NCBI GenBank assembly: GCA_018432315.1 | Contig: JAHDLB010000016.1 | Coordinates: 62,001 to 126,000 of the forward strand | From: Anaerolineae bacterium | GTDB taxonomy: Bacteria; Chloroflexota; Anaerolineae; Aggregatilineales; Aggregatilineaceae | Length of the DNA: 64,000 nucleotides | Direction of reading: 5' to 3' | In this document: in pieces, positions 35,361 through 43,477 of the stretch | Numbering within the stretch: the stretch's first letter is position 1 | How the letters are laid out: each line of letters begins with the position of its first letter | Translations under genes and position numbers: made by a program | The notes under the pieces: generated by a model | Database searches by the model: none | Seen by the model: only the letters and a program-made list of their open reading frames with translations | Told to the model about the DNA's origin: nothing

Positions 35361-35546
35361 TATAATTGACGTCGTGTGCTGGTGAAGACGTCTCATTTCA
35401 ACCTGTGACCGGCGCTCCGACGCCGCCAGGCGCACCGGTCAGAAGGGCTGCTTCTGCCGTTGGTCGGGGGCTCGAGTCCCGGCCAGCGCTGGTGGGGCGC
35501 CCGGTATGGCGAGCGATTATGGCGCGGTGACCGTTTTGGCGTATAC
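35361..35546 (+). other. Structured region between two -10 boxes upstream of the V4R gene
   Basis: A TATAAT (35361-35366) and a second -10-like TATACT (35541-35546) bracket about 175 bases with three consecutive perfect or near-perfect stems: 35406-35412 with 35435-35441, 35440-35445 with 35451-35456, and 35462-35468 with 35478-35484. The first two share two bases, so they compete slightly. No gene is visible. It may be the 5' leader of the V4R gene or a small RNA. The remaining upstream part (35146-35360) is A/T-rich and I see only weak promoter-like boxes there. Confidence 0.4.
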
Positions 35547-35629
35547 TGGTACCATCCTTGTGCAGCGCGCCCGCTGATAACTGTGGCTACAACGGTCAGG
35601 CAGCTTCACGGATTGGAGGAACAGGCACG

Positions 35630-36259
35630 ATGCCACCCGAGAAAAGCGGATTTTATTACCCGAACAAATTCGCCCGGATCACCATCGAAGCGTTGGAAGA
35701 GGTGATGGGCAAGAACGGCCTCAACGCCATTTTGCACCTGGCGGGGCTGTCGGAATATATCAACAATTACCCGCCCAACAACCTCGAAAAAGAGTTTGAT
35801 TTCGCATACTTTACCGCGCTGTGTGCCGCGCTGGAAGAGATGTACGGGCCGCGTGGTGGCCGCGGCCTGGCACTGCGGGCGGGCCGGGCGACGTTCGCCG
35901 ATGCGCTGCGCGGATTCGGCGCGCTGGCCGGGGTGGGCGACCTGGCCTTCAAGGTGCTGCCGCTGGCGGCCAAGCTCAAGATCGGCCTGCCCGCCATGGC
36001 GAACATCTTCACCCAGTTCTCCGATCAGATCTCCAACGTGCACGACGAAGGCGACAAATACATTTACACGCTGGAGCGGTGCCCGATGTGCTGGAATCGC
36101 AAGTCGGATCGCCCGGTGTGCTTCGTCGGCCAGGGCCTGCTGCAAGAGGGCCTGCGCTGGGTGTCCGGCGGGCACGAGTTCAAAGTCGACATCTCCACCT
36201 GCATCGCCAAGGGCGACGACATGGGGCGTTACATCATCTACAAAGAGCCGATCGACTGA
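35630..36259 (+). CDS. V4R (4-vinyl reductase) domain protein
   Basis: A protein of 209 residues with a C-terminal V4R domain, a predicted small-molecule binding fold found in BchJ and in regulators such as XylR/DmpR. The cysteines are arranged as CPMCWNRKSDRPVC and later STCIAKGDD, as in other V4R proteins, and could bind zinc. The N-terminal part is helical. The ATG at 35630 follows TTGGAGGA. The gene stands alone, with a strong terminator 30 bases downstream and a long structured region upstream. There is no photosynthesis gene near it, so a role in chlorophyll synthesis is not supported. Ligand sensing is a more general reading. Confidence 0.8.
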   Translation: MPPEKSGFYYPNKFARITIEALEEVMGKNGLNAILHLAGLSEYINNYPPNNLEKEFDFAYFTALCAALEEMYGPRGGRGLALRAGRATFADALRGFGALAGVGDLAFKVLPLAAKLKIGLPAMANIFTQFSDQISNVHDEGDKYIYTLERCPMCWNRKSDRPVCFVGQGLLQEGLRWVSGGHEFKVDISTCIAKGDDMGRYIIYKEPID

Positions 36260-36288
36260 TCGCCTCGCCCCGGTGATGAGCTTCCACG

Positions 36289-36322
36289 CAGCCCCCGAAC
36301 GAGCCGGGGGCTGGTTGTTTTT
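36289..36322 (+). terminator. Rho-independent terminator after the V4R gene
   Basis: CAGCCCCCG (36289-36297) pairs with CGGGGGCTG (36305-36313), followed by GTTGTTTTTC. Confidence 0.9.
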
Positions 36323-36446
36323 CGGCAGCCCACCGGTTCCCCTGCTGCCGGTCGGCGTCTTGCCCGCGTTCGTTTGCGCGCCCCCCAAGTTGCATTACAA
36401 TCCAGATTAGACCACGTGCATCACAGCGAGCCAGGAGCGCGCTAAC

Positions 36447-38801
36447 ATGCAGAACCGAACTGCTCATTCACGGACCGCGTTGGTCATTGTGGCGCTGGTG
36501 CTGGCCGCGCTGGCCTGCAACCTCGCCCGCCAGAGCGATGTTTCGCCGACCACCGCGCCGATACCCACCTTCGAGCGCCCCACGGTGACGATCCTGGAGC
36601 CTGCCGAAGGCGCGACCTTCAACAAGGGGCAGACCATCGCCGTCAAGGCCCAGGCGACCGGCGGGTCGGGCGTGACACTGGTCGAGCTGTTGGTCAACGG
36701 CGTGCGTGTCGCCAGCCAGCCGCCCGCCGACGCGGTCAGCCCGACGACGCTCGACGTGGTGCTCGATTACACGCCGCAGCAGGCCGGCAGCATCACGCTG
36801 GGCGTGCGCGCGTACAGCAACAACGTGGTGAGCGATCCGGCGCAGCGCAGCGTCACCATCACCGATCCGCTCGATCCCGGCAGCGGGGGGCAGCCCGGCG
36901 TCACGCAGGCAGCGCCCACCGCCACCGTCTACAACCCGCAGTGCCGCGCGCGCATCAACACCGGCCTGAACTTCCGCACCGGGCCGGGGACCAACTACGA
37001 CCGGATCTCGGCCTTCTCCGCCGGGCAGGAACCGCCGATCACCGGCTATGCCGACCGGCCCGATGGCCGCTGGTGGCAGGTGATGTGGGGCGGCCAGGTC
37101 GGCTGGATCAGCGCGGCGTACAGCACCACGCTCGGCGACTGCAGCGCGATCAGCCCGGCGGCGATCCCCGCCTCGCCGACGCCCGTGCCCAGCGAGACGC
37201 CGATCCCGACGCAGCCGGGCACCACCGCCACGCCCACGCTGCCCGATCTCCAGTTCAGCCTGCTCGAAGGCGTCTCGGAGATCCAGCTTGGCGCGGACGG
37301 CACCGCCCAGGCGACGTACATCATCGAGATTCGCAACAATGGCGGCCAGCCGACCGGGCAGTTCCGGATCGCCGTCGCCCGCCCGTCGGGGCAGATCGAG
37401 TATTACGACGTCCCCGGCCTCAACCCCGGCCAGACGTTCCGCGTGCCGAGCAGCGGCCTGCAGGTGACGTTCAACACGCCGGGCATCGTGCGCCTGCTGG
37501 TGACCGCCGACCCGGACAACACCATCCTGGAGAGCAACGAACTCAACAACCAAGCGTACATCGATATCACGGTGAACCCCGGCCCCCAGGCGCTCCAACA
37601 GCCGCCGCCCGGCGCTGACGAGCCGCCCCAGGCCGCGGCCATAGCGCCGCAACAGGACGTCGCGCCGCCGCCCGCTCCGACTGACGCGCCGCCGCCGGCC
37701 CCAACCGACGCGCCGCCGCCCGCCGAAGAGGCGGTCCCGCTGGCGGAAGCCGACGGGCAGGGCGCGCCCCCGGCTGGTGAGGCCGCTCCCCTGGGCGAAT
37801 CGGCGCCGTCCGCGGCCCAGAGCATACCCGCCGCGTCCGCGGTCATCGAGCCGGGCAACGCGGGGGCCGTCACCGGGCTGGCCACATTGCAGGGACACGC
37901 CGGGACGGTCGAAGGGCTGGCCTTTGGCGGGAACAACCTGCTGGCGTCGGCCAGTTGGGATGGCACGGTGCGCGTGTGGGACACGGCAACCGGCGCCGAG
38001 CGGCTGGTCTTGATCGGCCACGTGGACCGCGTGGTGACGGTCGCCTTCAGCCCGGATGGCGCGCTGGTGGCGTCCGGCAGTTGGGATGGCACCGTGCGCC
38101 TGTGGGACGCGAACAGCGGCGCCGAGATGCGCACGCTCGATCACGGGGCGGAAGTGTATCACATCGCCTTCAGCCCGGACGGCGCGCGGCTGGTGTCCGG
38201 CGGCGTGAATCCGGACGCTGCCGGCGGGCTGCAGGGGCTGGTCGCGGTGTGGGACATCGCCAGCGGCAGCCGCGTCGCTGGCATCGAGACGTTCGGCGTG
38301 GTCAGCGGCGTGGCGATGACCGACAACGACATGGTCGCCGCGTCCACGCTGGGGCAGTCGTGCGACCTGGGCGGCGGGGCCGTCGAGGCGTACAACGTGA
38401 ACAGCGGCGAGCTGCACCGGACCTTCGGCGGGACGAGCGCCTGGGTCGACACGCTGGCGATCAGCGCCAACCGGGGGCGGCTCGCGGCCAGCGGCCAGCA
38501 GGCGCTGTGTGAGGGCAACGAGGTCGTCTGGGTGTGGAACGGCGGCGGCGAGCTTCAGGCCACGTTCGATCACGGCAGCGATTACCAGGTGGACGGGATC
38601 GCGTTCACCCCGGACGGCAACGTGATCGCCAGCGCCAGCAACGAGGGCGTGGTCCGGCTGTGGGCGGTGGGCAGTGATGCCCCGCTGGCGACGCTCACCG
38701 GCCACGCGAACGAGGCCAAGAGCGTGGCGTTCAGCGCGGATGGCCGCTGGCTGGCGTCGGGCGGCGCGGATGGCACCGTGCGGCTGTGGGGCGTGCCCTG
38801 A
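36447..38801 (+). CDS. Lipoprotein with Ig-like, SH3, CARDB-like and WD40 repeat domains
   Basis: A predicted surface lipoprotein of 784 residues. The N-terminal signal ends in a lipobox (VLAALAC, Cys at about residue 24). Then come an Ig-like domain (VTILEPAEGATFNKGQTIAV, 45-140), a bacterial SH3 domain (GLNFRTGPGTNYDRI, 165-230), a CARDB-type beta domain (LPDLQFSLLEG, 262-375) and a Pro/Ala linker with repeated PAPTDAPPP. About seven WD40 repeats follow from residue 485 (LASASWDGTVRVWDTATG, VASGSWDGTVRLWD, LASGGADGTVRLWG). The architecture suggests a scaffold between cell wall and another protein. The ATG follows CCAGGAG, and TACAAT at 36396 is a likely -10. Confidence 0.9.
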   Translation: MQNRTAHSRTALVIVALVLAALACNLARQSDVSPTTAPIPTFERPTVTILEPAEGATFNKGQTIAVKAQATGGSGVTLVELLVNGVRVASQPPADAVSPTTLDVVLDYTPQQAGSITLGVRAYSNNVVSDPAQRSVTITDPLDPGSGGQPGVTQAAPTATVYNPQCRARINTGLNFRTGPGTNYDRISAFSAGQEPPITGYADRPDGRWWQVMWGGQVGWISAAYSTTLGDCSAISPAAIPASPTPVPSETPIPTQPGTTATPTLPDLQFSLLEGVSEIQLGADGTAQATYIIEIRNNGGQPTGQFRIAVARPSGQIEYYDVPGLNPGQTFRVPSSGLQVTFNTPGIVRLLVTADPDNTILESNELNNQAYIDITVNPGPQALQQPPPGADEPPQAAAIAPQQDVAPPPAPTDAPPPAPTDAPPPAEEAVPLAEADGQGAPPAGEAAPLGESAPSAAQSIPAASAVIEPGNAGAVTGLATLQGHAGTVEGLAFGGNNLLASASWDGTVRVWDTATGAERLVLIGHVDRVVTVAFSPDGALVASGSWDGTVRLWDANSGAEMRTLDHGAEVYHIAFSPDGARLVSGGVNPDAAGGLQGLVAVWDIASGSRVAGIETFGVVSGVAMTDNDMVAASTLGQSCDLGGGAVEAYNVNSGELHRTFGGTSAWVDTLAISANRGRLAASGQQALCEGNEVVWVWNGGGELQATFDHGSDYQVDGIAFTPDGNVIASASNEGVVRLWAVGSDAPLATLTGHANEAKSVAFSADGRWLASGGADGTVRLWGVP

Positions 38802-38865
38802 GCGCCCCTTTTCGCCCGGCGCGCCCGGTTTTGTTAGACTCGGCCCATCGACGAATGGATGAGCT

Positions 38866-39561
38866 ATGCCCATGACCAACCGTCATTTGGGGATCGTCCT
38901 GGCGTGCATGGCGCTGGCGCTGCTGGCCTGCACCCTGAGCTTCAGCGAGGACGTCGGCACGCCCGTGTCGGACGCTGGCGGCGCGGTCGCTTCGCCCGAC
39001 GTGCTGACCGGCAGCGCGCCGTCGGTGCGCATCGTCGAGCCGGGGGATGGCGCGGTCGTCCCGGTCAACCAGCGGCTGAACCTGACCGTCGAAACCGACT
39101 CGACCGCCACCCGCTTCCAGTTGAACGTCGAGGGCCGCGTGGCGAGCACGATCGCCATGCCGCCGGAGCAGTCCGGCCCGACCAGCGCGATCCTGAGCTG
39201 GCAGCCGCCGCGCGCGGGCAGCTACCGGCTGGAAGTGGTGGCGTTCAACGGCAACCTGCCGAGCGCGCCCGCCGCGATCCAGATCGAGGCGTCCGGCCTG
39301 GTGAGCGCGCCGACCGGCGGGGATGGAAGCTGCACCGGGCGGGTGCTCGTGTCGCAGTTGAATTACCGGTCCGGCCCCACTACCGGCGCGACCCGGCTGG
39401 GCAAGTTCGAGGTCGGCGAGACGGTGACCGTCATCGGGCGCAACGAGGCATCCACGTGGTACCACGTCCAGCGGGCCAACGCGCAGCAGGTCTGGGTGAT
39501 CAACAACGGGCAGTGGTTCGAAACCGAGGGCGCGTGTGACGCGCTCCCGGTGGCCGAATAG
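38866..39561 (+). CDS. SH3-domain lipoprotein
   Basis: A lipoprotein of 231 residues that looks like a short version of its upstream neighbour. The lipobox is LALLAC at about residue 22. It has an Ig-like domain (VRIVEPGDGAVVPVNQRLNL, residues 52-145) and a C-terminal SH3-like domain (LNYRSGPTTGATRL, 165-225), but no WD40 repeats. The gene begins 64 bases after the WD40 lipoprotein, so the two are probably co-transcribed and may come from a partial duplication. A second in-frame ATG lies two codons downstream. A clean terminator follows 20 bases after the stop codon. Confidence 0.88.
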   Translation: MPMTNRHLGIVLACMALALLACTLSFSEDVGTPVSDAGGAVASPDVLTGSAPSVRIVEPGDGAVVPVNQRLNLTVETDSTATRFQLNVEGRVASTIAMPPEQSGPTSAILSWQPPRAGSYRLEVVAFNGNLPSAPAAIQIEASGLVSAPTGGDGSCTGRVLVSQLNYRSGPTTGATRLGKFEVGETVTVIGRNEASTWYHVQRANAQQVWVINNGQWFETEGACDALPVAE

Positions 39562-39581
39562 GTCCGTGCCGCCGCCAACCG

Positions 39582-39602
39582 ACGCGCTCCGGCGCGTTTT
39601 TT
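39582..39602 (+). terminator. Rho-independent terminator after the lipoprotein pair
   Basis: ACGCGC and GCGCGT form a perfect 6-bp stem with loop TCCG, followed by a run of T. Confidence 0.88.
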
Positions 39603-39766
39603 GATCGCGCCCGCCGGGGCATTTCCCGCGAATCGGTGCGACCTTTGGGCCGGTTCTGCGTATAGGTGTATGGACCCCAGTCAAGCGGTCGCTCGCGCCT
39701 GCACGTCCAGGCGGCGAGCCGTTGAACGGTTTCCCCGGAAGACAAGCACAAAAGGACGTTGACTCG

Positions 39767-40681
39767 ATGCCTGCAATTACCGTATCGAACCTGCGCAAGA
39801 CGTATCAAGGCGTTCCGGCAGTGGACGGGATCAGTTTCGAGGTGCGCGAGGGCGAGGTCTTTGGCCTGCTCGGCCCCAACGGCGCCGGCAAGACGACCAC
39901 CGTCGAGTGTATCGAAGGGCTGCGCGAGCCGGACGGCGGCGAGATCGCGGTGCTCGGCAACTCGCACGTCACCAACGGCAACGGGATCAAGGAACAGATC
40001 GGCATCCAGCTCCAGACGACCGGCCTGTACCCGCTGCACACGGTGGCCGAACTGCTGCGGCTGTTCGGCTCGTTCTACCGCCGCGCCGTCCCGCCCGACG
40101 AGCTGATCGGGCTGGTCAGCCTGGAAGACAAGCGCAACACGCGCAGCAAGGATCTCTCCGGCGGGCAGCGCCAGCGGCTGTCGCTGGCCCTGGCCCTCGT
40201 CAACGATCCGGACCTGGTCTTCCTCGACGAGCCGACGACCGGCCTCGATCCCCAGTCGCGCCGCCAGATCTGGGGCATCGTCAAGGACCTGAAGGGGCGC
40301 GGCAAGACCGTGATGCTGACCACGCACTACATGGAAGAAGCCCAGACGCTGTGCGACCGGGTGGCGGTGATGGACGGCGGCGCGATCATCGCGCTCGACA
40401 CGCCGCACGACCTGATCGAGCAGCACTTCGAAACCACGGCGATCGAGTTTGAGGATCGAAACAGCGCATCGCTGGACTTGCTGAACGGGCTGGCGGGCGT
40501 GAAAGACGCCAAGCGCGACGGCGGGCTGGTGACGCTCTATTCGCTCGACACGCCGCGCACCATGGAGGCGCTGCTGGCGGCGGCGCGCGCCGGGCACCTG
40601 CACTTCGACGATCTGCGGGTGCGCAGCGCCACGCTCGAAGACGTGTTCCTCAAGCTCACAGGCCGCCGTATTCGGGACTGA
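39767..40681 (+). CDS. ABC-2 type exporter, ATP-binding subunit
   Basis: The ATPase of a drug/lipid-type exporter, 304 residues. It has Walker A GPNGAGKTTT, Q-loop region IGIQLQTTGLY, signature LSGGQRQR and Walker B LVFLDEPTTGLDP, plus the C-terminal extension typical of DrrA/CcmA-like subunits. The ATG at 39767 follows AAAGGA. An upstream TTG in the same frame (39722) lacks an SD. It begins a two-gene operon with the membrane subunit 19 bases downstream. The transported molecule is not predictable from sequence. Confidence 0.95.
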   Translation: MPAITVSNLRKTYQGVPAVDGISFEVREGEVFGLLGPNGAGKTTTVECIEGLREPDGGEIAVLGNSHVTNGNGIKEQIGIQLQTTGLYPLHTVAELLRLFGSFYRRAVPPDELIGLVSLEDKRNTRSKDLSGGQRQRLSLALALVNDPDLVFLDEPTTGLDPQSRRQIWGIVKDLKGRGKTVMLTTHYMEEAQTLCDRVAVMDGGAIIALDTPHDLIEQHFETTAIEFEDRNSASLDLLNGLAGVKDAKRDGGLVTLYSLDTPRTMEALLAAARAGHLHFDDLRVRSATLEDVFLKLTGRRIRD

Positions 40682-40700
40682 ACCAGGGGAGAACTAGACA

Positions 40701-41834
40701 ATGCGTTCGTTTATCCATCTCTATATTGCCACCGTGCGCGAGTTCCGGCGCGACATCAGCGCGCTGTTTTGGACGCTGGCCTTCCCGATCATCTTCATCG
40801 TCATCTTCGGGATCATCTTCTCCAACGAGGGTGATATCAGCTTCGACCTGGGGATCGTCAACGAGGACGGCGCGGCCAGCCAGCAGCTCATCGACGGCTT
40901 CGAGGGGATCGATGCGTTTGACGTGAGCATTGGCAGCCGCGAGGACGAGCTGGCCGCGCTCGAAGATGGCGACCGTTCGGCGGTGATCATCATCCCCGAG
41001 GGGACGGGCGCCATCCTGGGCCGGTACGCGTCGCAGGTGCGCACGGCGGGATCGGCGCCCGATCCCGACCAGGCCGTGCTCGAAGTGGTCTATGACGCGG
41101 CGAATCAAAGCTCGGCGCAGATCGTGTTGAACATCGTCGATAAGGTCGTGGCGGGCATGAACGAGGGCATCACCGGGATCGCGCCCGCGATGACGGTCCG
41201 GACCCGGCAGGTGACCGCCGACGACCTGCGCAGCATCGACTACCTGCTGCCGGGGGTGATCGGCATGAGCCTGATGCAGTTGGGCCTGATGGCGACCGCC
41301 GGGCCGCTGGTCAGCCTGCGCGAGAAGCAGGTGCTGCGCCGCATGGGCGCCACCCCGCTCAGCAAGACGACCATGCTCGCCTCGCAGGTGTTGTTCCGGC
41401 TGACGGTCGCGTTCGTCCAGACGGTGGTGCTGCTGGCCCTGGGCGCGATCCTGTTCGACGTGCACATCGAGGCCAGCCGGCTCCCGGCGACTGCCGGGGT
41501 GGTGCTGCTGGGCGCGACCATGTTCATCGTCCTGGGGTACTTCCTCTCCGGCCTGGCGAAGACCGAAGAAGCGGTCGAGAGCCTCGTGTCGCTGCCCTAC
41601 TTCATCTTCATGTTCCTGTCGGGCATCTTCTTCCCGATCGAGATGATGCCGGACTGGATTCGCCCGCTGGTCGACGTGATCCCGCTGACCTACCTGGGCG
41701 ACGCGCTGCGCAAGACGCTGCTCGACGCCGGTTCGTACTTCAGCATGACGACCAACCTGGTGGTGATGGTCGGGTGGCTGGTGGCGAGCGCGGTGCTGGC
41801 GGTGCGCTTCTTCCGCTGGGAGCCGCAGGGCTGA
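40701..41834 (+). CDS. ABC-2 type exporter, membrane subunit
   Basis: The membrane partner of the preceding ATPase, 377 residues. One helix near the N-terminus (LFWTLAFPIIFIVIFGIIF) is followed by a large extracytoplasmic domain of about 150 residues, then five helices in the second half, including YFIFMFLSGIFFPIEMMPDWI, the ABC-2 signature. This one-plus-five helix layout with a large outer domain is that of YhfM/YbhS-type subunits. The ATG follows AGGGGAGA. The operon ends here. A weak GC hairpin (CCCGC/GCGGG at 41882-41895) followed by TTTT may be the terminator. Confidence 0.94.
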   Translation: MRSFIHLYIATVREFRRDISALFWTLAFPIIFIVIFGIIFSNEGDISFDLGIVNEDGAASQQLIDGFEGIDAFDVSIGSREDELAALEDGDRSAVIIIPEGTGAILGRYASQVRTAGSAPDPDQAVLEVVYDAANQSSAQIVLNIVDKVVAGMNEGITGIAPAMTVRTRQVTADDLRSIDYLLPGVIGMSLMQLGLMATAGPLVSLREKQVLRRMGATPLSKTTMLASQVLFRLTVAFVQTVVLLALGAILFDVHIEASRLPATAGVVLLGATMFIVLGYFLSGLAKTEEAVESLVSLPYFIFMFLSGIFFPIEMMPDWIRPLVDVIPLTYLGDALRKTLLDAGSYFSMTTNLVVMVGWLVASAVLAVRFFRWEPQG

Positions 41835-41931
41835 CCCACCCCTCGCCAACGTGAATGCTCCGCTCCGGCCTGTACGGCGCCCCCGCCCGTGCGGGCCGGA
41901 TGCTTTTGGGCGCGCTCCCCTCGAAACGCCG

Positions 41932-41960
41932 TTGACAACCGGCGCATTTGGATCGAAAAT
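41932..41960 (+). promoter_or_regulatory. Promoter of the mgtE-rdgB operon
   Basis: A consensus TTGACA (41932-41937) is followed after exactly 17 bases by GAAAAT (41955-41960, four of six matches). Predicted start near 41967 gives a leader of about 160 bases before mgtE. Confidence 0.6.
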
Positions 41961-41966
41961 AGCCGC

Positions 41967-42122
41967 GGTTCCACCCATTTGGTAGAGATGAGCGATGGAA
42001 AGCGACATTCACTTATCTGACCTGGGCGCAGCGGCCCAGGCGACCCCAACCAATCGGATAACGTAGGCTCTCCGGACCGCCCTCTCTGCGCGCCTCCGCG
42101 AGGGCCCACCATCACGGAGGCG
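41967..42122 (+). promoter_or_regulatory. mgtE 5' leader with mutually exclusive hairpins, candidate riboswitch-like element
   Basis: The SD of mgtE (GGAGG within 42115-42122) can pair perfectly over 8 bases with CGCCTCCG at 42091-42098, hiding the ribosome site. That same CCTCCG lies in the loop of an alternative perfect hairpin, GCCCTC (42079-42084) with GAGGGC (42100-42105). The two folds cannot coexist, which is the layout of a translational on/off switch. Further upstream CCTGGG (42021-42026) pairs with CCCAGG (42035-42040). I do not find the conserved sequence of the known M-box. The ligand, if any, is unknown; magnesium is the obvious guess from the gene. Confidence 0.5.
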
Positions 42123-42127
42123 TTGTC

Positions 42128-43477
42128 ATGGAAACCCCCATCCTCGATGCCATCTTGCTGCGCCTGCGCGCGGCACTCGAACGCGACGATCTGGCCGGCG
42201 CTGCGTCGATCATTGCCGGGCTTCGCGCGCCCGATCAAGCCAATGTGTTCGCCGATCTAGGCGATCGCGACCAACGTGCGCTGTTGCCAGAGCTGACCCC
42301 CGAAACCTCCGCCGACATCCTCGAAAAACTGGACGAGGCCGAAGTGGCCGAGTTGGTGGCCGATTTGTCGACTCAAACCCTGATCGAGATCGTCGACGAG
42401 ATGGAGCCGGACGAAGCCGCCGACCTGCTGGGCGATCTGGCGCCGCACCAGGCCGAGGCGGTGCTGGCCGGGCTGGACGATCCCGACGAGGTTCGCCCGC
42501 TGCTGCTCCACCCGGACGACAGCGCGGGCGGCCTGATGACGTCCGACTATCTGGCACTGCGCCGGCACATGACCGCCGCCGACGCCATTCGCGCCATTCG
42601 CGAGTGGCAGCCGGAAACCGAATCGATCTATTATCTCTTCGTGGTGGACGCGCGCGGCAAGCTGTGCGGCGTGGTGAGCCTGCGCCAGCTCGTCGTGGCC
42701 GACCCGGCAACGTTGATCGCGACGATCATGGATCCGGACGTGATCTCGGTGACGGTCGGCGTCGATCAGGAGGAATGCGCCCGGCTGATGTCGCACTATG
42801 ACCTGCTGGCGCTGCCGGTGGTCGATACCGACAATGTGCTGGTGGGCGTCGTGACGATCGATGACGTGGTGGACGTGCTGGTCGAGGAAGCGACCGAGGA
42901 CATCCAGCGTTTCGGCGGCGCGTCGCCGTTGGAGCGCTCGTACCTCGACAGCTCGGTGCAGTGGGTCATGCGCAAGCGCATTAGCTGGCTGGTGCTGCTG
43001 TTCGTGACCGACAGCCTGACCGGGACCGTCCTGCGCCATTTCGAGGACGAGCTGGCGACGGTCGTCGCGCTGTCGTTCTTCGTACCGCTGCTCATCGGCA
43101 CGGGCGGCAACTCCGGCTCGCAGACGACCAGCACGATCATTCGCGCGCTGGCAGTGGGCGATGTCCGCCTGGGGGACGGCCTCAAGGCGCTGTGGCACGA
43201 AACGCGGGTCGGCTTTCTGCTGGGGGCGGCGATGGGCGTGCTCGGGCTGATCCGCGCCTTGACGTGGGGATCGTCGATCGAGCTGTCGGTCACGGTTGGC
43301 GTCACCCTGCTGACGATCATCCTGTGGGCCAACATCCTGGGATCGCTTCTGCCGCTGGTGGCGACGCGGCTGCGCATCGACCCGACGGTTGTTTCCGGCC
43401 CGGTGATGAGCACGCTGGTCGACGTGACGGGCCTGTATATCTATTTCTCGCTGGCACGCATCATTATGGGGTTATGA
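42128..43477 (+). CDS. mgtE: Magnesium transporter MgtE
   Basis: A magnesium channel of the inner membrane, 449 residues. An N-terminal superhelical domain (residues 1-130, with MEPDEAADLLGDLAPHQAEAVL) is followed by two CBS domains (about 135-255) that sense cytosolic magnesium. Five transmembrane helices follow from about residue 285. The pore signature PLLIGTGGNSGSQTTS is intact. The ATG at 42128 has GGAGG eight bases upstream, a site that lies in a potential hairpin. The stop codon overlaps the start of rdgB (ATGA), so the two are translated from one message. Length and motifs are normal for the family. Confidence 0.96.
   Translation: METPILDAILLRLRAALERDDLAGAASIIAGLRAPDQANVFADLGDRDQRALLPELTPETSADILEKLDEAEVAELVADLSTQTLIEIVDEMEPDEAADLLGDLAPHQAEAVLAGLDDPDEVRPLLLHPDDSAGGLMTSDYLALRRHMTAADAIRAIREWQPETESIYYLFVVDARGKLCGVVSLRQLVVADPATLIATIMDPDVISVTVGVDQEECARLMSHYDLLALPVVDTDNVLVGVVTIDDVVDVLVEEATEDIQRFGGASPLERSYLDSSVQWVMRKRISWLVLLFVTDSLTGTVLRHFEDELATVVALSFFVPLLIGTGGNSGSQTTSTIIRALAVGDVRLGDGLKALWHETRVGFLLGAAMGVLGLIRALTWGSSIELSVTVGVTLLTIILWANILGSLLPLVATRLRIDPTVVSGPVMSTLVDVTGLYIYFSLARIIMGL

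Noticed and set aside
35440-35490. A tRNA-like stretch with a CTCGAGT loop between G and C runs
   Set aside because: The loop is too long, the preceding arm has a 5-base loop rather than a 7-base anticodon loop, and no acceptor stem can be formed. It is better read as a row of hairpins.
41967-42127. Known M-box (ykoK) riboswitch before mgtE
   Set aside because: The conserved core (GTTAGGTGAGGCTCCT and later blocks) is missing; only a loose match around 42060 exists and there is not enough sequence after it for the full fold.
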